Below, piece by piece: positions 7,890-20,715 of a stretch of DNA of 64,000 nucleotides. A model generated the notes under the pieces. It was not told the origin of the DNA, did no database searches, and worked only from the letters and a program-made list of their open reading frames with translations. A program made the position numbers and the translations under genes. The stretch is from Tepidicella baoligensis (GTDB taxonomy: Bacteria > Pseudomonadota > Gammaproteobacteria > Burkholderiales > Burkholderiaceae_C): the NCBI RefSeq assembly GCF_013432195.1, contig NZ_JACCDB010000005.1:62001-126000 (forward strand), given 5' to 3'. How positions within the stretch are numbered: position 1 is the first letter of the stretch; every line of letters starts with the position of its first letter.

Positions 7890-10648
7890 GCGCGGTCTCC
7901 CATGTCGTGTTCGACCGGCCCGTCGGCCGGCTCATGATGCAAAGGCAGATCAAAGCCAAAACAGGCTCCTTCTCCATCGGTGCTGCGCAGCCACATGCGA
8001 CCGCCGAAATGCTCGACGATCTGGCGGCTGATGGGCAGGCCCAGGCCCGTCCCCTGCGGGCGGCTCAGGCCGTCGCCCCCCTGGCGGAACTTCTCGAACA
8101 CCAAGCCCTGTTCTTCCTTGGGCACCCCGGGACCATTGTCCCGCACTTCCACCACCGCCCGGCCCGCCTGCACGTAGATTCGAACCTGCACCTGCCCGGT
8201 CTGCCGGGGCACGAACTTGGCGGCATTGGAGATCAGGTTCAGCATCACCTGGGTCAGACGGTCGGCATCGGCCAGGATGGGCACCGGGTCTGCAGGCAGG
8301 TCCAGTTGCAGTGTGGCCTCCTTCTCACGCAACAGTTCCGCCGCCGTCTGCGCCGATTGGCGCACCAGCGCCACGAGGTCGAATTCGGCGTTGTGCCACT
8401 CCGCATGACCAGACTCGATCTTGGCCATGTCGAGCACCTGATTGACCAACCGGCTGAGCCGCTCCGATTCCGACACGATGATGCCCAGGAAGTGTTTGCG
8501 ATCCTCCAGCCGAATCTTCGGGTCTTCGAGCATCATTTCCGACAGGGCGCGAATCGCCGTCAATGGTGTTCGCAATTCGTGTGTCACGGAGGACATGAAA
8601 TCGTCCTTCAGCTTGTCCAGACTCTTGAGCTGCTCGTTGGCGGCACGCAGCTCAGCCGTGGCCAGTTCGAGCGAACGCGACTTCTCCTCCAACTCCTGGG
8701 AATGGATGCGCAACCGGGTGGCCTCTTCCAGAATGCCCATCACGTCATCGATGCCGAGGGACTCCTCCTTCACCACCGAAGCCACCATGACACGCGCCGA
8801 CGCGCTGCCGATGGCACCGGCCAATTGCGTCTCGATGAACTGCACCAGTTGGGCATCGGCCTGCAACTGCTCCACACGCTCCAGACCTTGCCGTCGGGCA
8901 TAGGCTTCGAGTTCGGAACGCGCCCTCTCGGGGCCGAGAAAACGCTCGGCCAGAGGCAGCAGATCGGTCAGGTGCGCCTGACCACGCCAGAACACCGGGC
9001 GCGCCGTGCTGGTGCGGCCAAAGACATCCACGAACAGCAGCGCCTGACTGGTTTCACGCGCCGATGGGGTGCGCCACAACGACACCGCCACATAGGCCCC
9101 GACGTTCAACAGCATGCTCCAGAACAGCGAGTGGGTGAGGTTGTCGAGCCCGCTCAGACCGAGAAAGGCTTCGGGCCGTAGCCAGGGATTGCCGAACAGG
9201 CCGTCCACCAGAAAGGCGTCGGACATCCATCCCGACTTGGCCAGCGAAGGCAGTATGAGGGTGTAGGCCCACATGGCAAAACCCAACACCAGCCCGGCCA
9301 TCGCGCCTTGGCGGGTACCACCTTTCCAGTACATGCCGCCAAACAGCGCCGGGGCGAACTGCGCCACCGCCGCGAAACTGATGAGCCCGATGCTGACCAG
9401 TGCGTAGGCCTCACCAGCCAGGTGGTAGTAGGCATAGCCGAGCAGCAGGATCAGCACGATGGCGGCACGCCGGATGTTGAGCAGCCACCGCGTCAGGTCC
9501 CGTCCCTGCGCATGCATCCAGCGCTGCGTGCGCAGCAACACGGGCATGACCAGATCGTTGCACACCATGGTCGAGACGGCGATCGCCTCCACGATGACCA
9601 TGCCCGTGGACGCGGACAGTCCGCCGATGAAGGCGAGCAGGGCCAGTCCGTACCAGCCCTCGGCCAGGGGCAGCGACAGCACGAAGGTTTCGGGGTTCAT
9701 CTGCCAGTCGCCGAAATAGAGCACGCCGCCGAGGGCGATCGGCAACACGAACAGGTTGATCAGCAGCAGGTAGAGCGGGAACACCCAGGCGGCGCGCTTG
9801 AGGTGGCGCTCGTCCACGTTCTCCACCACCATCACCTGGAACTGGCGCGGCAGCAGAATCACCGAGAACATGGCCAGCACGGTCAGGGTAAACCATTGGG
9901 CGTAGGCGAAAGTGCGCCCCTCACCCAGCTTGAGCAGGTTGGCCAGTTCCGGCACCTGTGCTGCCCGCTGGAAAATGTCGCCCACGCCGTTGAACAGCAC
10001 ATAAGACACGAACAGCCCCACCGCGAGAAAGGCCACCAGCTTGACCAGCGACTCGAAGGCGATCGCCGCCACCATGCCCTCATGGCGTTCGGTGCTGTCG
10101 AGGTGACGGGCACCGAAAATCATGGTGAAACCCGCCAGAGCAAGGGCCAGATAGAACGTGCTCTCCTGCCACCACGGCCGCACGGAAGCCAGCGGCTCGC
10201 CCAGCGGGGTGGTGAGCACGGCAAAACCCACCGAAATGCCCTTGAGCTGCAATGCGATGTAGGGCACGATGCCGACGACCGTGATCAGCGTGACCAGCCC
10301 GGCCAGCAGGGGGCTTTTGCCGTACCGGCTGGAGATGAAGTCGGCAATGGAGGTGATGCGGTACGTTTTGGCGATGCGGATCATCTTGCGCAGCACCAGC
10401 CATGCCAGAATCATGGCCAGCATCGGCCCCAGGTAGATCGGCAGGAACCAGACCCCGGAGCTGGCCGCCCGCCCCACACTGCCGAAATAGGTCCAGGCCG
10501 TGCAATACACCGCCATGGACAAGGCATAGACCCAGGGGCTGCCGATGATGGATCGGCCCTGGGCGGCCCGCCAGTCACCGTAGTACGCGATGGCAAACAG
10601 CAGCAGCAGGTAAGCAAAGGAAGCCGCGACGACGAGCAGGGGCGACAT
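7886..10648 (-). CDS. sodium-symporter/histidine kinase hybrid sensor (CbrA/CrbS-like)
   Basis: A 920-residue inner-membrane sensor. Residues 1 to about 490 form an SSS-family symporter-like domain with about 13 helices (e.g. FGARHLDSTERHEGMVAAIA and GGLSASTGMVIVEAIA). A cytoplasmic helical linker and coiled coil (about 560-680) precede a full histidine kinase core: H-box VTHELRTPLTAI (His690), N-box LISNAAKF, G1 VRDNGPGVP, F-box FEKFRQGG and G2 GTGLGLPIS. The family includes CbrA and the acetate sensor CrbS, but unlike CrbS it is paired with a one-domain receiver rather than a LuxR-type regulator. The ligand is unknown. The gene begins 24 bases after a small membrane protein gene and ends overlapping the receiver gene. 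Confidence 0.93.
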   Translation of the reverse strand: MSPLLVVAASFAYLLLLFAIAYYGDWRAAQGRSIIGSPWVYALSMAVYCTAWTYFGSVGRAASSGVWFLPIYLGPMLAMILAWLVLRKMIRIAKTYRITSIADFISSRYGKSPLLAGLVTLITVVGIVPYIALQLKGISVGFAVLTTPLGEPLASVRPWWQESTFYLALALAGFTMIFGARHLDSTERHEGMVAAIAFESLVKLVAFLAVGLFVSYVLFNGVGDIFQRAAQVPELANLLKLGEGRTFAYAQWFTLTVLAMFSVILLPRQFQVMVVENVDERHLKRAAWVFPLYLLLINLFVLPIALGGVLYFGDWQMNPETFVLSLPLAEGWYGLALLAFIGGLSASTGMVIVEAIAVSTMVCNDLVMPVLLRTQRWMHAQGRDLTRWLLNIRRAAIVLILLLGYAYYHLAGEAYALVSIGLISFAAVAQFAPALFGGMYWKGGTRQGAMAGLVLGFAMWAYTLILPSLAKSGWMSDAFLVDGLFGNPWLRPEAFLGLSGLDNLTHSLFWSMLLNVGAYVAVSLWRTPSARETSQALLFVDVFGRTSTARPVFWRGQAHLTDLLPLAERFLGPERARSELEAYARRQGLERVEQLQADAQLVQFIETQLAGAIGSASARVMVASVVKEESLGIDDVMGILEEATRLRIHSQELEEKSRSLELATAELRAANEQLKSLDKLKDDFMSSVTHELRTPLTAIRALSEMMLEDPKIRLEDRKHFLGIIVSESERLSRLVNQVLDMAKIESGHAEWHNAEFDLVALVRQSAQTAAELLREKEATLQLDLPADPVPILADADRLTQVMLNLISNAAKFVPRQTGQVQVRIYVQAGRAVVEVRDNGPGVPKEEQGLVFEKFRQGGDGLSRPQGTGLGLPISRQIVEHFGGRMWLRSTDGEGACFGFDLPLHHEPADGPVEHDMGDRA

Positions 10649-10672
10649 ACAGGCTCCGTTCCCTGCGCCCAG

Positions 10673-10870
10673 TCAGTCGGGGGCCCGTTCCATGATCCAG
10701 GCCAAGGCGCCGATCAGGGCTGCCCAGAGCACGAACAGGGCCAGAGGAAACAGCGCAATGCCCTGCCAGGTCACCTCCTGATCCCACAGGGCGATCAATG
10801 GAAAGTTGAACACCACGCCCGCCGCAAAGAACAGGGCCACCAGGCGCTGGGACACCAGGGTTTCGTGCAT
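10673..10870 (-). CDS. small two-helix membrane protein upstream of the sensor kinase
   Basis: A 65-residue protein (starts MHETLVSQRLVALFFAAGV) with two hydrophobic segments, about residues 9-28 and 36-58, and a short charged C-terminus. The start at 10870 is set by a GAGGAG ribosome site upstream. It is the first gene of the sensor operon, 24 bases ahead of the kinase gene. Its size, topology and position recall the DUF485 or DUF4212 small partners of symporters, so it may be a small partner of the symporter-like sensor domain. I cannot assign a named family. Confidence 0.75.
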   Translation of the reverse strand: MHETLVSQRLVALFFAAGVVFNFPLIALWDQEVTWQGIALFPLALFVLWAALIGALAWIMERAPD

Positions 10871-10991
10871 GGTTGTCTCCTCGATCACGAAGCGAGCCGG
10901 TCGGCTCCACGCCACGTCTGCAGCTATTGTGCACCGAACGGGCTTACCCTCCACTTACCGCGCCCCTGCGGGGGCGGCGACGTGCGCAGGC

Positions 10992-11014
10992 AAAAAAGGG
11001 GCCACGAGGGCCCC
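10992..11014 (-). terminator. rho-independent terminator of ppsA
   Basis: On the minus strand GGGGCC (11009-11014) pairs with GGCCCC (10998-11003) around a five-base loop and is followed by six T (10992-10997). It lies 27 bases past the ppsA stop and insulates ppsA from the sensor operon in the same orientation. Confidence 0.9.
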
Positions 11015-11040
11015 TGGACAGGCATCTCAGACGCGCCGCC

Positions 11041-13434
<2,394 letters not shown>

Positions 13435-13592
13435 GGTTGGACTCCAAAGTTGAAAAACCTGCAAGCCACCCCGCGCCGTCACCCCGATCGTTGTTCTGTT
13501 GTGGGAGGTGCCGGAAGCCAGGCGACAAATCTGGATAATGGGCGTGATTGTAGGTCCTGGCCTCCTCAACCCCGCCCCCGGCAGCTTCCACC

Positions 13593-14402
13593 ATGCCCCA
13601 TCGCACCGCTTTCTTCATCTCTGACGGCACCGGCATCACGGCCGAAACCTTTGCCAAGGCCATCTTGGCGCAATTCGAGATCGACCCCAAGCGCGTGCGG
13701 CTGCCCTTCATCGACGACCCGGACAAAGCCTGGCAGGCCGTGCGCCAGATCAACCATGCGGCCGAAGTGGACGGGCGGCGCCCGCTGGTGTTCACCACCG
13801 TGGTGAACATGGACGTGCTGGCCGTGCTGCGGGCCGAATGCAAGGGCATGCTGATCGACATGTTCGGCACCTTCATCTCCCCGCTCGAACAGGAGTTGGG
13901 CATGAAGTCGAACCACCGGGTGGGCCGGTTTTCCGACGTGTCCAAAAGTCAGGAGTACCACGACCGGATCGAGGCCATCAACTTCACGCTCGACCACGAT
14001 GACGGCCAGACGAACGAAGATCTGGAAAAGTCGGACGTGATTCTGGTGGGAGTGAGCCGCAGCGGCAAGACGCCGACCTCGCTCTACCTGGCGATGCAGT
14101 TCGGCCTGAAGGCATCGAACTACCCGCTGATCCCGGAAGATTTCGAGCGCCGCGCCCTGCCTCCGGCACTGGTGCCGTTCAAGAAGAAGCTGTTTGGGCT
14201 GACCATCGACCCGGTACGCCTGAGCGAAATCCGCAACGAGCGGCGTCCCAATTCACGCTATGCGAGCCTGCAGAACTGCCGCTACGAGGTAGCAGAAGCC
14301 GAAGCCATGATGCGGCGCGCGGGCATCCGCACGCTGTCGACGACCACCAAATCGATCGAGGAAATCGCCACCATCATCCGCCAGGACCTGCATCTGGAGT
14401 GA
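13593..14402 (+). CDS. ppsR: PEP synthase regulatory protein (bifunctional kinase/phosphorylase, DUF299)
   Basis: A 269-residue protein of the DUF299 family. It inactivates PEP synthase by ADP-dependent phosphorylation of an active-site threonine next to the catalytic histidine, and reactivates it by phosphate-dependent removal. The start is [19 protein letters not shown]; the P-loop-like motif [11 protein letters not shown] lies near residue 153; the C-terminal region contains [19 protein letters not shown]. It is divergent from ppsA with a 158-base spacer that must hold both promoters; I see no convincing boxes there. The genetic pairing makes the target clear. Confidence 0.96.
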   Translation: MPHRTAFFISDGTGITAETFAKAILAQFEIDPKRVRLPFIDDPDKAWQAVRQINHAAEVDGRRPLVFTTVVNMDVLAVLRAECKGMLIDMFGTFISPLEQELGMKSNHRVGRFSDVSKSQEYHDRIEAINFTLDHDDGQTNEDLEKSDVILVGVSRSGKTPTSLYLAMQFGLKASNYPLIPEDFERRALPPALVPFKKKLFGLTIDPVRLSEIRNERRPNSRYASLQNCRYEVAEAEAMMRRAGIRTLSTTTKSIEEIATIIRQDLHLE

Positions 14403-14420
14403 AGCGGCGGCATCCAACCA

Positions 14421-15314
14421 TCACATCGGGCGGGGCCGCGCATGTACCGGTGAACGGTAGAAGTGCAGGATGCGCTGCACATATTGCCGGGTTTCCTGGT
14501 AAGGGGGCACCCCTCCGTGGCGATCCACCGCCCCCTCCCCGGCGTTGTAGGCGGCAGAAGCCAGCGCCACGTCCCCATGGAAGCGCTCCAGCAACCAGCG
14601 CAGATAGGCCAGGCCGCCACGCACATTCTGCTCGGGATCGAACGCATTGCGCACGCCAAACCGTGCCGCCGTATCAGGAATGAGCTGCATCAGGCCCTGG
14701 GCGTTTTGGGGCGAGACGGCATGGGGGTCGAAGTTCGACTCGGCGCGGGCGATGGCCAGCGCGAGACGGTAGTCGACCTCGAAACGGGGAGCGAGATGGC
14801 GTATCAGCCGAGCATGGCGCTGCTTGTGTAGCGGCAACGCCAGGATGTAGCGCTCCACCACCTCCTCGGGCACGGCCGGCTCAACCGGCGGCTCCAAGGG
14901 GCGGGACACATCGAACACCGGTGCGCGCCCGGTGAGCAGGCAGTCGGGCAGCGCATCGGCAAAGCCGGTCTGAGCCACCACCGCTGCCGCCCGCTCGTGG
15001 CCACGCTGCGCCGCCAGCGCCAGCAAAGCGCGCGCTTCCAGGTGTCCCTGGGCATCGACCCGATCCAGATACAAGCGGCCCAGTCGGTACTGAGCCTCGA
15101 CGCTGCCAAAGCGTGCAGCCGCACAGTAGCGGTCGGCAGCGAACAACGGTTCGTTGCGCAGTTGGGCCTCGTAGCCCTCCTCGATCCAGCGTGACAGTCG
15201 GGGCGGCTCATCCGTCCATTCAGGCGGGCCGTCTGTGGGCAGTGTCATGGCCAAGGCCATGCACGACAGCCCGAAGCCGCCTGCAAGCCCCCACCATGAC
15301 CGCCACTGGTTCAT
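14421..15314 (-). CDS. periplasmic lytic transglycosylase (SLT domain) with Sel1-like repeats
   Basis: A 297-residue protein with an N-terminal hydrophobic signal or anchor (about residues 8-24). A middle region with Sel1-like repeat character (RYCAAARFGSVEAQYRLGRLY, about residues 60-105) is followed by a C-terminal SLT domain from about residue 170. The catalytic Glu lies in AIARAESNFDPHAVSPQNA, followed by GLMQLIPDTAARFGV and AYNAGEGAVDRHGG. Such enzymes cleave peptidoglycan glycan strands to give 1,6-anhydromuramyl ends. The start overlaps the stop of the upstream small membrane protein by ATGA. Confidence 0.92.
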   Translation of the reverse strand: MNQWRSWWGLAGGFGLSCMALAMTLPTDGPPEWTDEPPRLSRWIEEGYEAQLRNEPLFAADRYCAAARFGSVEAQYRLGRLYLDRVDAQGHLEARALLALAAQRGHERAAAVVAQTGFADALPDCLLTGRAPVFDVSRPLEPPVEPAVPEEVVERYILALPLHKQRHARLIRHLAPRFEVDYRLALAIARAESNFDPHAVSPQNAQGLMQLIPDTAARFGVRNAFDPEQNVRGGLAYLRWLLERFHGDVALASAAYNAGEGAVDRHGGVPPYQETRQYVQRILHFYRSPVHARPRPM

Positions 15315-15685
15315 GCCTTTTTCTCGCGCCCCTTCTTTTTGAGGTCGATGCCGTGGGCATGGCGGCTGAGCGCAAAGGACGCGAAGATCTTCATCCAGAG
15401 CGTCACGCCGGCCACCGCCATCCAGTCCTCACGGGCCAAAGCCTGGAAGCCGAGCACGGCCACCAACACCCCGACCAGCACAATGCCACCCACCAAGTTG
15501 ATCGCCATCTCGTAGGGCGCATAGCGCGCCGCATCGGGAGGGGGCATGCCTTTCTTGAGCGCCACCTCGGAAAAATCACGTTGGACCAGGATACGCCACG
15601 TCCGGCGCAACCAGAAAAAGGCCACGGGAAAGAGGACCAGCAGAAACAGCCAGTCCAGGATGGGAATGCTCACGCCCCAGTTCAT
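15311..15685 (-). CDS. hypothetical small membrane protein
   Basis: A 124-residue protein with three hydrophobic segments (about residues 8-25, 60-80 and 88-108) and a very basic C-terminus. No family is recognised. The ATG at 15685 (MNWGVSIPILDW) is preferred to an upstream in-frame TTG at 15706. It is translationally coupled by ATGA to the lytic transglycosylase gene, so a cell-envelope role is a reasonable guess only. Confidence 0.75.
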   Translation of the reverse strand: MNWGVSIPILDWLFLLVLFPVAFFWLRRTWRILVQRDFSEVALKKGMPPPDAARYAPYEMAINLVGGIVLVGVLVAVLGFQALAREDWMAVAGVTLWMKIFASFALSRHAHGIDLKKKGREKKA

Positions 15686-15784
15686 GTCGTTCGTCTTTCG
15701 TTGCAAAGGTCTCGCGATGGATTCTCCCCCAAAGCGCTTGAGCGGCCAAGGGTGCTGGGCTCAGGGTCATCCGGAATCGCCATG

Positions 15785-15818
15785 AAAAAGCCCCATCGGC
15801 CGCGGGGGCCGACGGGGC
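15785..15818 (-). terminator. rho-independent terminator of the second symporter operon
   Basis: On the minus strand a 12-base stem (15807-15818 with 15790-15801, one G-T type mismatch) is followed by five T (15785-15789). It lies 46 bases past the symporter stop. The remainder of the 15686-15864 spacer shows nothing recognisable. Confidence 0.9.
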
Positions 15819-15864
15819 CAGGCCAGGGTCCACACGGGTTTACCGTGCGGACTGGACACCACCA

Positions 15865-17718
<1,854 letters not shown>

Positions 17719-17734
17719 TTGGTGTTCCTTCCGA

Positions 17735-17998
17735 TCAGTCTTCCGACATGCCGAACTTGCGGTCGATATCGCTCATCTTTTTCGCGTACCAGAAGATCAA
17801 CGCAATGAAGATGTAGATGGAACCCTGCTGTGCAAACCAGAACCCGAGCGGATAACCGCCGAGATGGATGTTGTTGAGCACAGGGGCAAACAGGATTCCG
17901 GCGCCGTACGACACCAGCGCCCAGATCACCAACACGATGGTCAGCAGGCGTAGCGTCGCCGACCAGTAGGCCTTGGCATTGCTTTCTTCGTTAGACAT
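17735..17998 (-). CDS. DUF4212 small subunit of sodium:solute symporter
   Basis: An 87-residue protein with two predicted helices (about residues 17-40 and 50-72) and the DUF4212 pattern GGYPLGFWFAQQGSIYIFI then FWYAKKMSDIDRKFG. Two in-frame ATGs exist. The GAGGAG ribosome site (18008-18013) abuts the upstream one but sits nine bases before ATG 17998 (MSNEESNAK), so 17998 is the start. It is the first gene of the two-gene symporter operon. Confidence 0.93.
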   Translation of the reverse strand: MSNEESNAKAYWSATLRLLTIVLVIWALVSYGAGILFAPVLNNIHLGGYPLGFWFAQQGSIYIFIALIFWYAKKMSDIDRKFGMSED

Positions 17999-18143
17999 GA
18001 ACGTCATCTCCTCGGAGTGATGGCTTGATACGGTGGCGAACCACCGCGCTCGAACACCGCAAAAGGGAATTCGCGATATTGCGGAGGTGACTGTCGAGTC
18101 CGATGCTTACAGCGAACTTAAGCAAACCGGGTTTCAACCCCGA

Positions 18144-18162
18144 CCTAGGGAAAGTCCTTAGG
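18144..18162. promoter_or_regulatory. imperfect dyad upstream of symporter operon, possible operator
   Basis: CCTAGGG, five bases (aaagt), then CCTTAGG form an imperfect inverted repeat about 150 bases upstream of the DUF4212 start, overlapping the cobT stop codon. No T-tract follows on either strand, so it does not look like a terminator. A related CTAGGG half-site lies upstream of the TRAP operon. The binding protein is unknown. Confidence 0.35.
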
Positions 18163-19219
18163 CGCTTTTTTCGAAGACACTGCTGGCACGGCTGACACCG
18201 GCCCCTTCGAAACAGGCCATCTGTTCCAAAATGGCGGTGGCCGACACCAGCAGTGGCCAGGCCATCGCGGCTCCGCTGCCCTCGCCCAGACGTAAGCCGA
18301 GGTCCAGCAGCGGCGCCACCTTCAGCGCGGCCAGCATGAGGGCATGCCCCCGTTCGCCGGAACGGTGGGCAAACACACAGCGTTGCAACACAGCAGGCTG
18401 CAGCCGCGCCGCGACGAGCACGGCGGCGGAGGTGATGAAACCGTCCACCAGCACCACACGGCGCTGGGCGGCGGCTTCGAGCACCGCCCCCACGAGCGTC
18501 GCGATCTCGAAACCGCCGAAGGCCGCCAATGCATCCCATGGCTCCACGGCAGCGGGATGGCGCTGCAGCACTTCACGCAACACCGCGATCTTGCGTTGCA
18601 CGCCGGGCGCGTCGAGGCCGGTGCCCGCGCCGGTGCAGTCTTCGATGTCGAGCCCGCACAAGCGCGACAACAGGAGCGAGGCGGCCGAGGTGTTGCCAAT
18701 GCCCATTTCCCCAAGCAGCAGCACGTTGCCGGGCAGTTGGCGCACGATCTCGGCCCCGTTGTCCAGCGCCTGCTGGCATTGCGCTGGCGTCATGGCCGGG
18801 CCGTCAGCCGCATCGGCGGTGCCCGGTGCGACCTTGCGGATCCACAGACCGGGGCGGGGCAGGAAATCGTGTGCCACACCGCAGTCCACCACGGTCAGGG
18901 CCAGACCGTGCTGCCGGGCCAGGACGCTGACGGCAGCCCCACCAGCCAGAAAGTTTTCCACCATCTGCCAGGTCACGTCACTCGGGAAGGCGGACACGCC
19001 GCGCGCGGCCAATCCGTGGTCGCCAGCGCACACCAGCAGCTGGGGGTGCTGCAAGCGGGGCGTCTCGGTGCCGAGGATGCAGGCCAGGCGCAGCGCCAAC
19101 ACCTCGATCTGGCCGAGCGAGCCCAAGGGCTTGGTTTTCTGGTCCAGCTGGTGCTGCACACGCTGGGCCAGCGCATCGTCGGTGATGTCGGCAACCTGGG
19201 GAAAGCGCAGGGGGGGCAT
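18158..19219 (-). CDS. cobT: nicotinate-nucleotide:dimethylbenzimidazole phosphoribosyltransferase
   Basis: Activates the lower ligand of B12 by transferring phosphoribose from nicotinate mononucleotide to dimethylbenzimidazole, giving alpha-ribazole phosphate. The 353 residues match family length. Visible motifs are KPLGSLGQIEVLA near the N-terminus, CAGDHGLAARGVSAFP, GEMGIGNTSAAS, and the C-terminal LRLGEGSGAA holding the catalytic Glu. The start MPPLRF is supported by an AAAGGA ribosome site. It is the last gene of the cobalamin operon, 11 bases after cobQ. No cobS or alpha-ribazole phosphatase gene follows it. Confidence 0.96.
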   Translation of the reverse strand: MPPLRFPQVADITDDALAQRVQHQLDQKTKPLGSLGQIEVLALRLACILGTETPRLQHPQLLVCAGDHGLAARGVSAFPSDVTWQMVENFLAGGAAVSVLARQHGLALTVVDCGVAHDFLPRPGLWIRKVAPGTADAADGPAMTPAQCQQALDNGAEIVRQLPGNVLLLGEMGIGNTSAASLLLSRLCGLDIEDCTGAGTGLDAPGVQRKIAVLREVLQRHPAAVEPWDALAAFGGFEIATLVGAVLEAAAQRRVVLVDGFITSAAVLVAARLQPAVLQRCVFAHRSGERGHALMLAALKVAPLLDLGLRLGEGSGAAMAWPLLVSATAILEQMACFEGAGVSRASSVFEKSA

Positions 19220-19230
19220 GAAACGTCCTT

Positions 19231-20715
19231 TCAGGGTTGGGCCAGCGCATCGAGCCAGCCGGAGGGGAAACAAGCGGTGACATGATCAGCCAGCCGGTCG
19301 AACACGTGGTCCAGCGAGGGCGTGCCGCTGCCAAACAGGGCTTGCAGAACCCCCGGGTGTTCGAACAGGCCATGCAGGTACAGCCCCAGCACACGTCCGC
19401 TGGCGTTGCGCCAGCCCAGCGGCTGCCCGCCGGCGTCGGAGGTGATCAGAGGATAGGGATGTTGGCCCGCCGCCACCATCGCGGGATGCGGGACGGTCTG
19501 GCCGTGGTGGATTTCGTAGCCATCCACGCCCTGGCCGGCCAGCGCCTGCCAAGGACCTGGTAGATCGGCCGCAAACCTCGCCGAGGTGGGGGTGACGGTC
19601 TTGTCTGCCTCGAAACGGGTGACCACAGGCAACAGCCCCAGGCCGGGGGCATTGCCGTCGATGCCATGCGAGTCCACCAGGGCTTCACCCAGCATTTGCA
19701 AGCCGCCGCAGATCCCCAGCACCAGGCCACCACCGGCGGCGTGACGCTCCACGGCCCGGTCCAGCCCCTGCTGGCGCAACCAGGCCAGATCGGCGCTGGT
19801 GTGCTTGCTGCCGGGCAGGATCACCCAGTCGGCATCGACCAGTTGCGCGGGCGATCGCGCCCACACCAGCCGCACGCTGGGCACGTTTTTCAAGGGCTGG
19901 AACTCGTCGAGGTTGCTGATCCGCGGGTAGGCGATCACCGCGATCGTGGTGTCCACGGCAGCGGCCGGGTGCGAACGGTCGTCGAACACGCCGTCTTCCT
20001 CGGGCAGGCCGTGCTGCCACAGCATGGGCAGGGTGGCCACGGTGGGCACGCCGGTGTACTCGGCCAGTTTCTCAGGGCCGGGGGCCAGCAAGGCGGCGTC
20101 GCCCCGGAATTTGTTGAGCACGAAGCCCCGGATCAACCGCTGTTCTTCCGGCGGCAACAGGGCCCAAGTCCCGTAAAGGTGAGCAAAGGCTCCGCCGCGG
20201 TCGATGTCGGTCACGAGCAGGCAGCGTGCGCCGACATGCCGCGCCACCCGCATGTTGACGATGTCGCTGGCGTGCAGGTTGATCTCGGCAGGCGAGCCCG
20301 CCCCCTCGATGACCACGAGATCGTATTCGGCCCGCAACCCGTCGAGCGCCGCGCGGATGGATGGCCAGACACGCTCGCTGCGGCCGCGCCAAGGCATGTC
20401 ACTCAAAGCGCGATCCACCTGCCCGAGCAACAAGACCTGGCTGCGGGTGTCGGCCTCGGGCTTGAGCAGCACCGGGTTCATGCGGACTTCGGGCCGCACC
20501 CGGGCGGCCAGCGCCTGGAAATACTGCGCACTGCCGATCTCGCCCCAGCGGCCGTCTGGGGTGGGCACGACACGGGCGTTGTTGCTCATGTTCTGTGCCT
20601 TGAACGGAGCCACCCTCAGCCCTCGATGAGCGTAATGACGACACAGCGCGGTGGCAAGCCAGCTCTTGCCAGCTCCGCTGGTGGTGCCCAGCACCATGAT
20701 GCAAACGGCACTCAT
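19231..20715 (-). CDS. cobQ: cobyric acid synthase (glutamine-hydrolysing)
   Basis: Amidates side chains b, d, e and g of adenosylcobyrinate a,c-diamide using glutamine and ATP. The 494-residue protein has an N-terminal ATP-binding domain (MVLGTTSGAGKSWLATALC, then FKAQNMSNNA and GEIGSAQYFQA). A C-terminal class I-like glutamine amidotransferase domain carries the nucleophile Cys in LGICGGLQMLGEAL and a histidine in GYEIHHGQT. The start overlaps the cobC stop by ATGA; the longer open frame upstream is a shadow of cobC. It is part of the riboswitch-headed B12 operon. Confidence 0.97.
   Translation of the reverse strand: MSAVCIMVLGTTSGAGKSWLATALCRHYAHRGLRVAPFKAQNMSNNARVVPTPDGRWGEIGSAQYFQALAARVRPEVRMNPVLLKPEADTRSQVLLLGQVDRALSDMPWRGRSERVWPSIRAALDGLRAEYDLVVIEGAGSPAEINLHASDIVNMRVARHVGARCLLVTDIDRGGAFAHLYGTWALLPPEEQRLIRGFVLNKFRGDAALLAPGPEKLAEYTGVPTVATLPMLWQHGLPEEDGVFDDRSHPAAAVDTTIAVIAYPRISNLDEFQPLKNVPSVRLVWARSPAQLVDADWVILPGSKHTSADLAWLRQQGLDRAVERHAAGGGLVLGICGGLQMLGEALVDSHGIDGNAPGLGLLPVVTRFEADKTVTPTSARFAADLPGPWQALAGQGVDGYEIHHGQTVPHPAMVAAGQHPYPLITSDAGGQPLGWRNASGRVLGLYLHGLFEHPGVLQALFGSGTPSLDHVFDRLADHVTACFPSGWLDALAQP

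Noticed and set aside
10958-10980. GC-rich hairpin downstream of the ppsA terminator
   Set aside because: No T-tract and next to a much better terminator at 10992-11014; probably not functional.
17999-18007. Upstream ATG (MTF) for the second DUF4212 gene
   Set aside because: The ribosome site directly abuts this ATG with no spacing, while it is ideally placed for ATG 17998.
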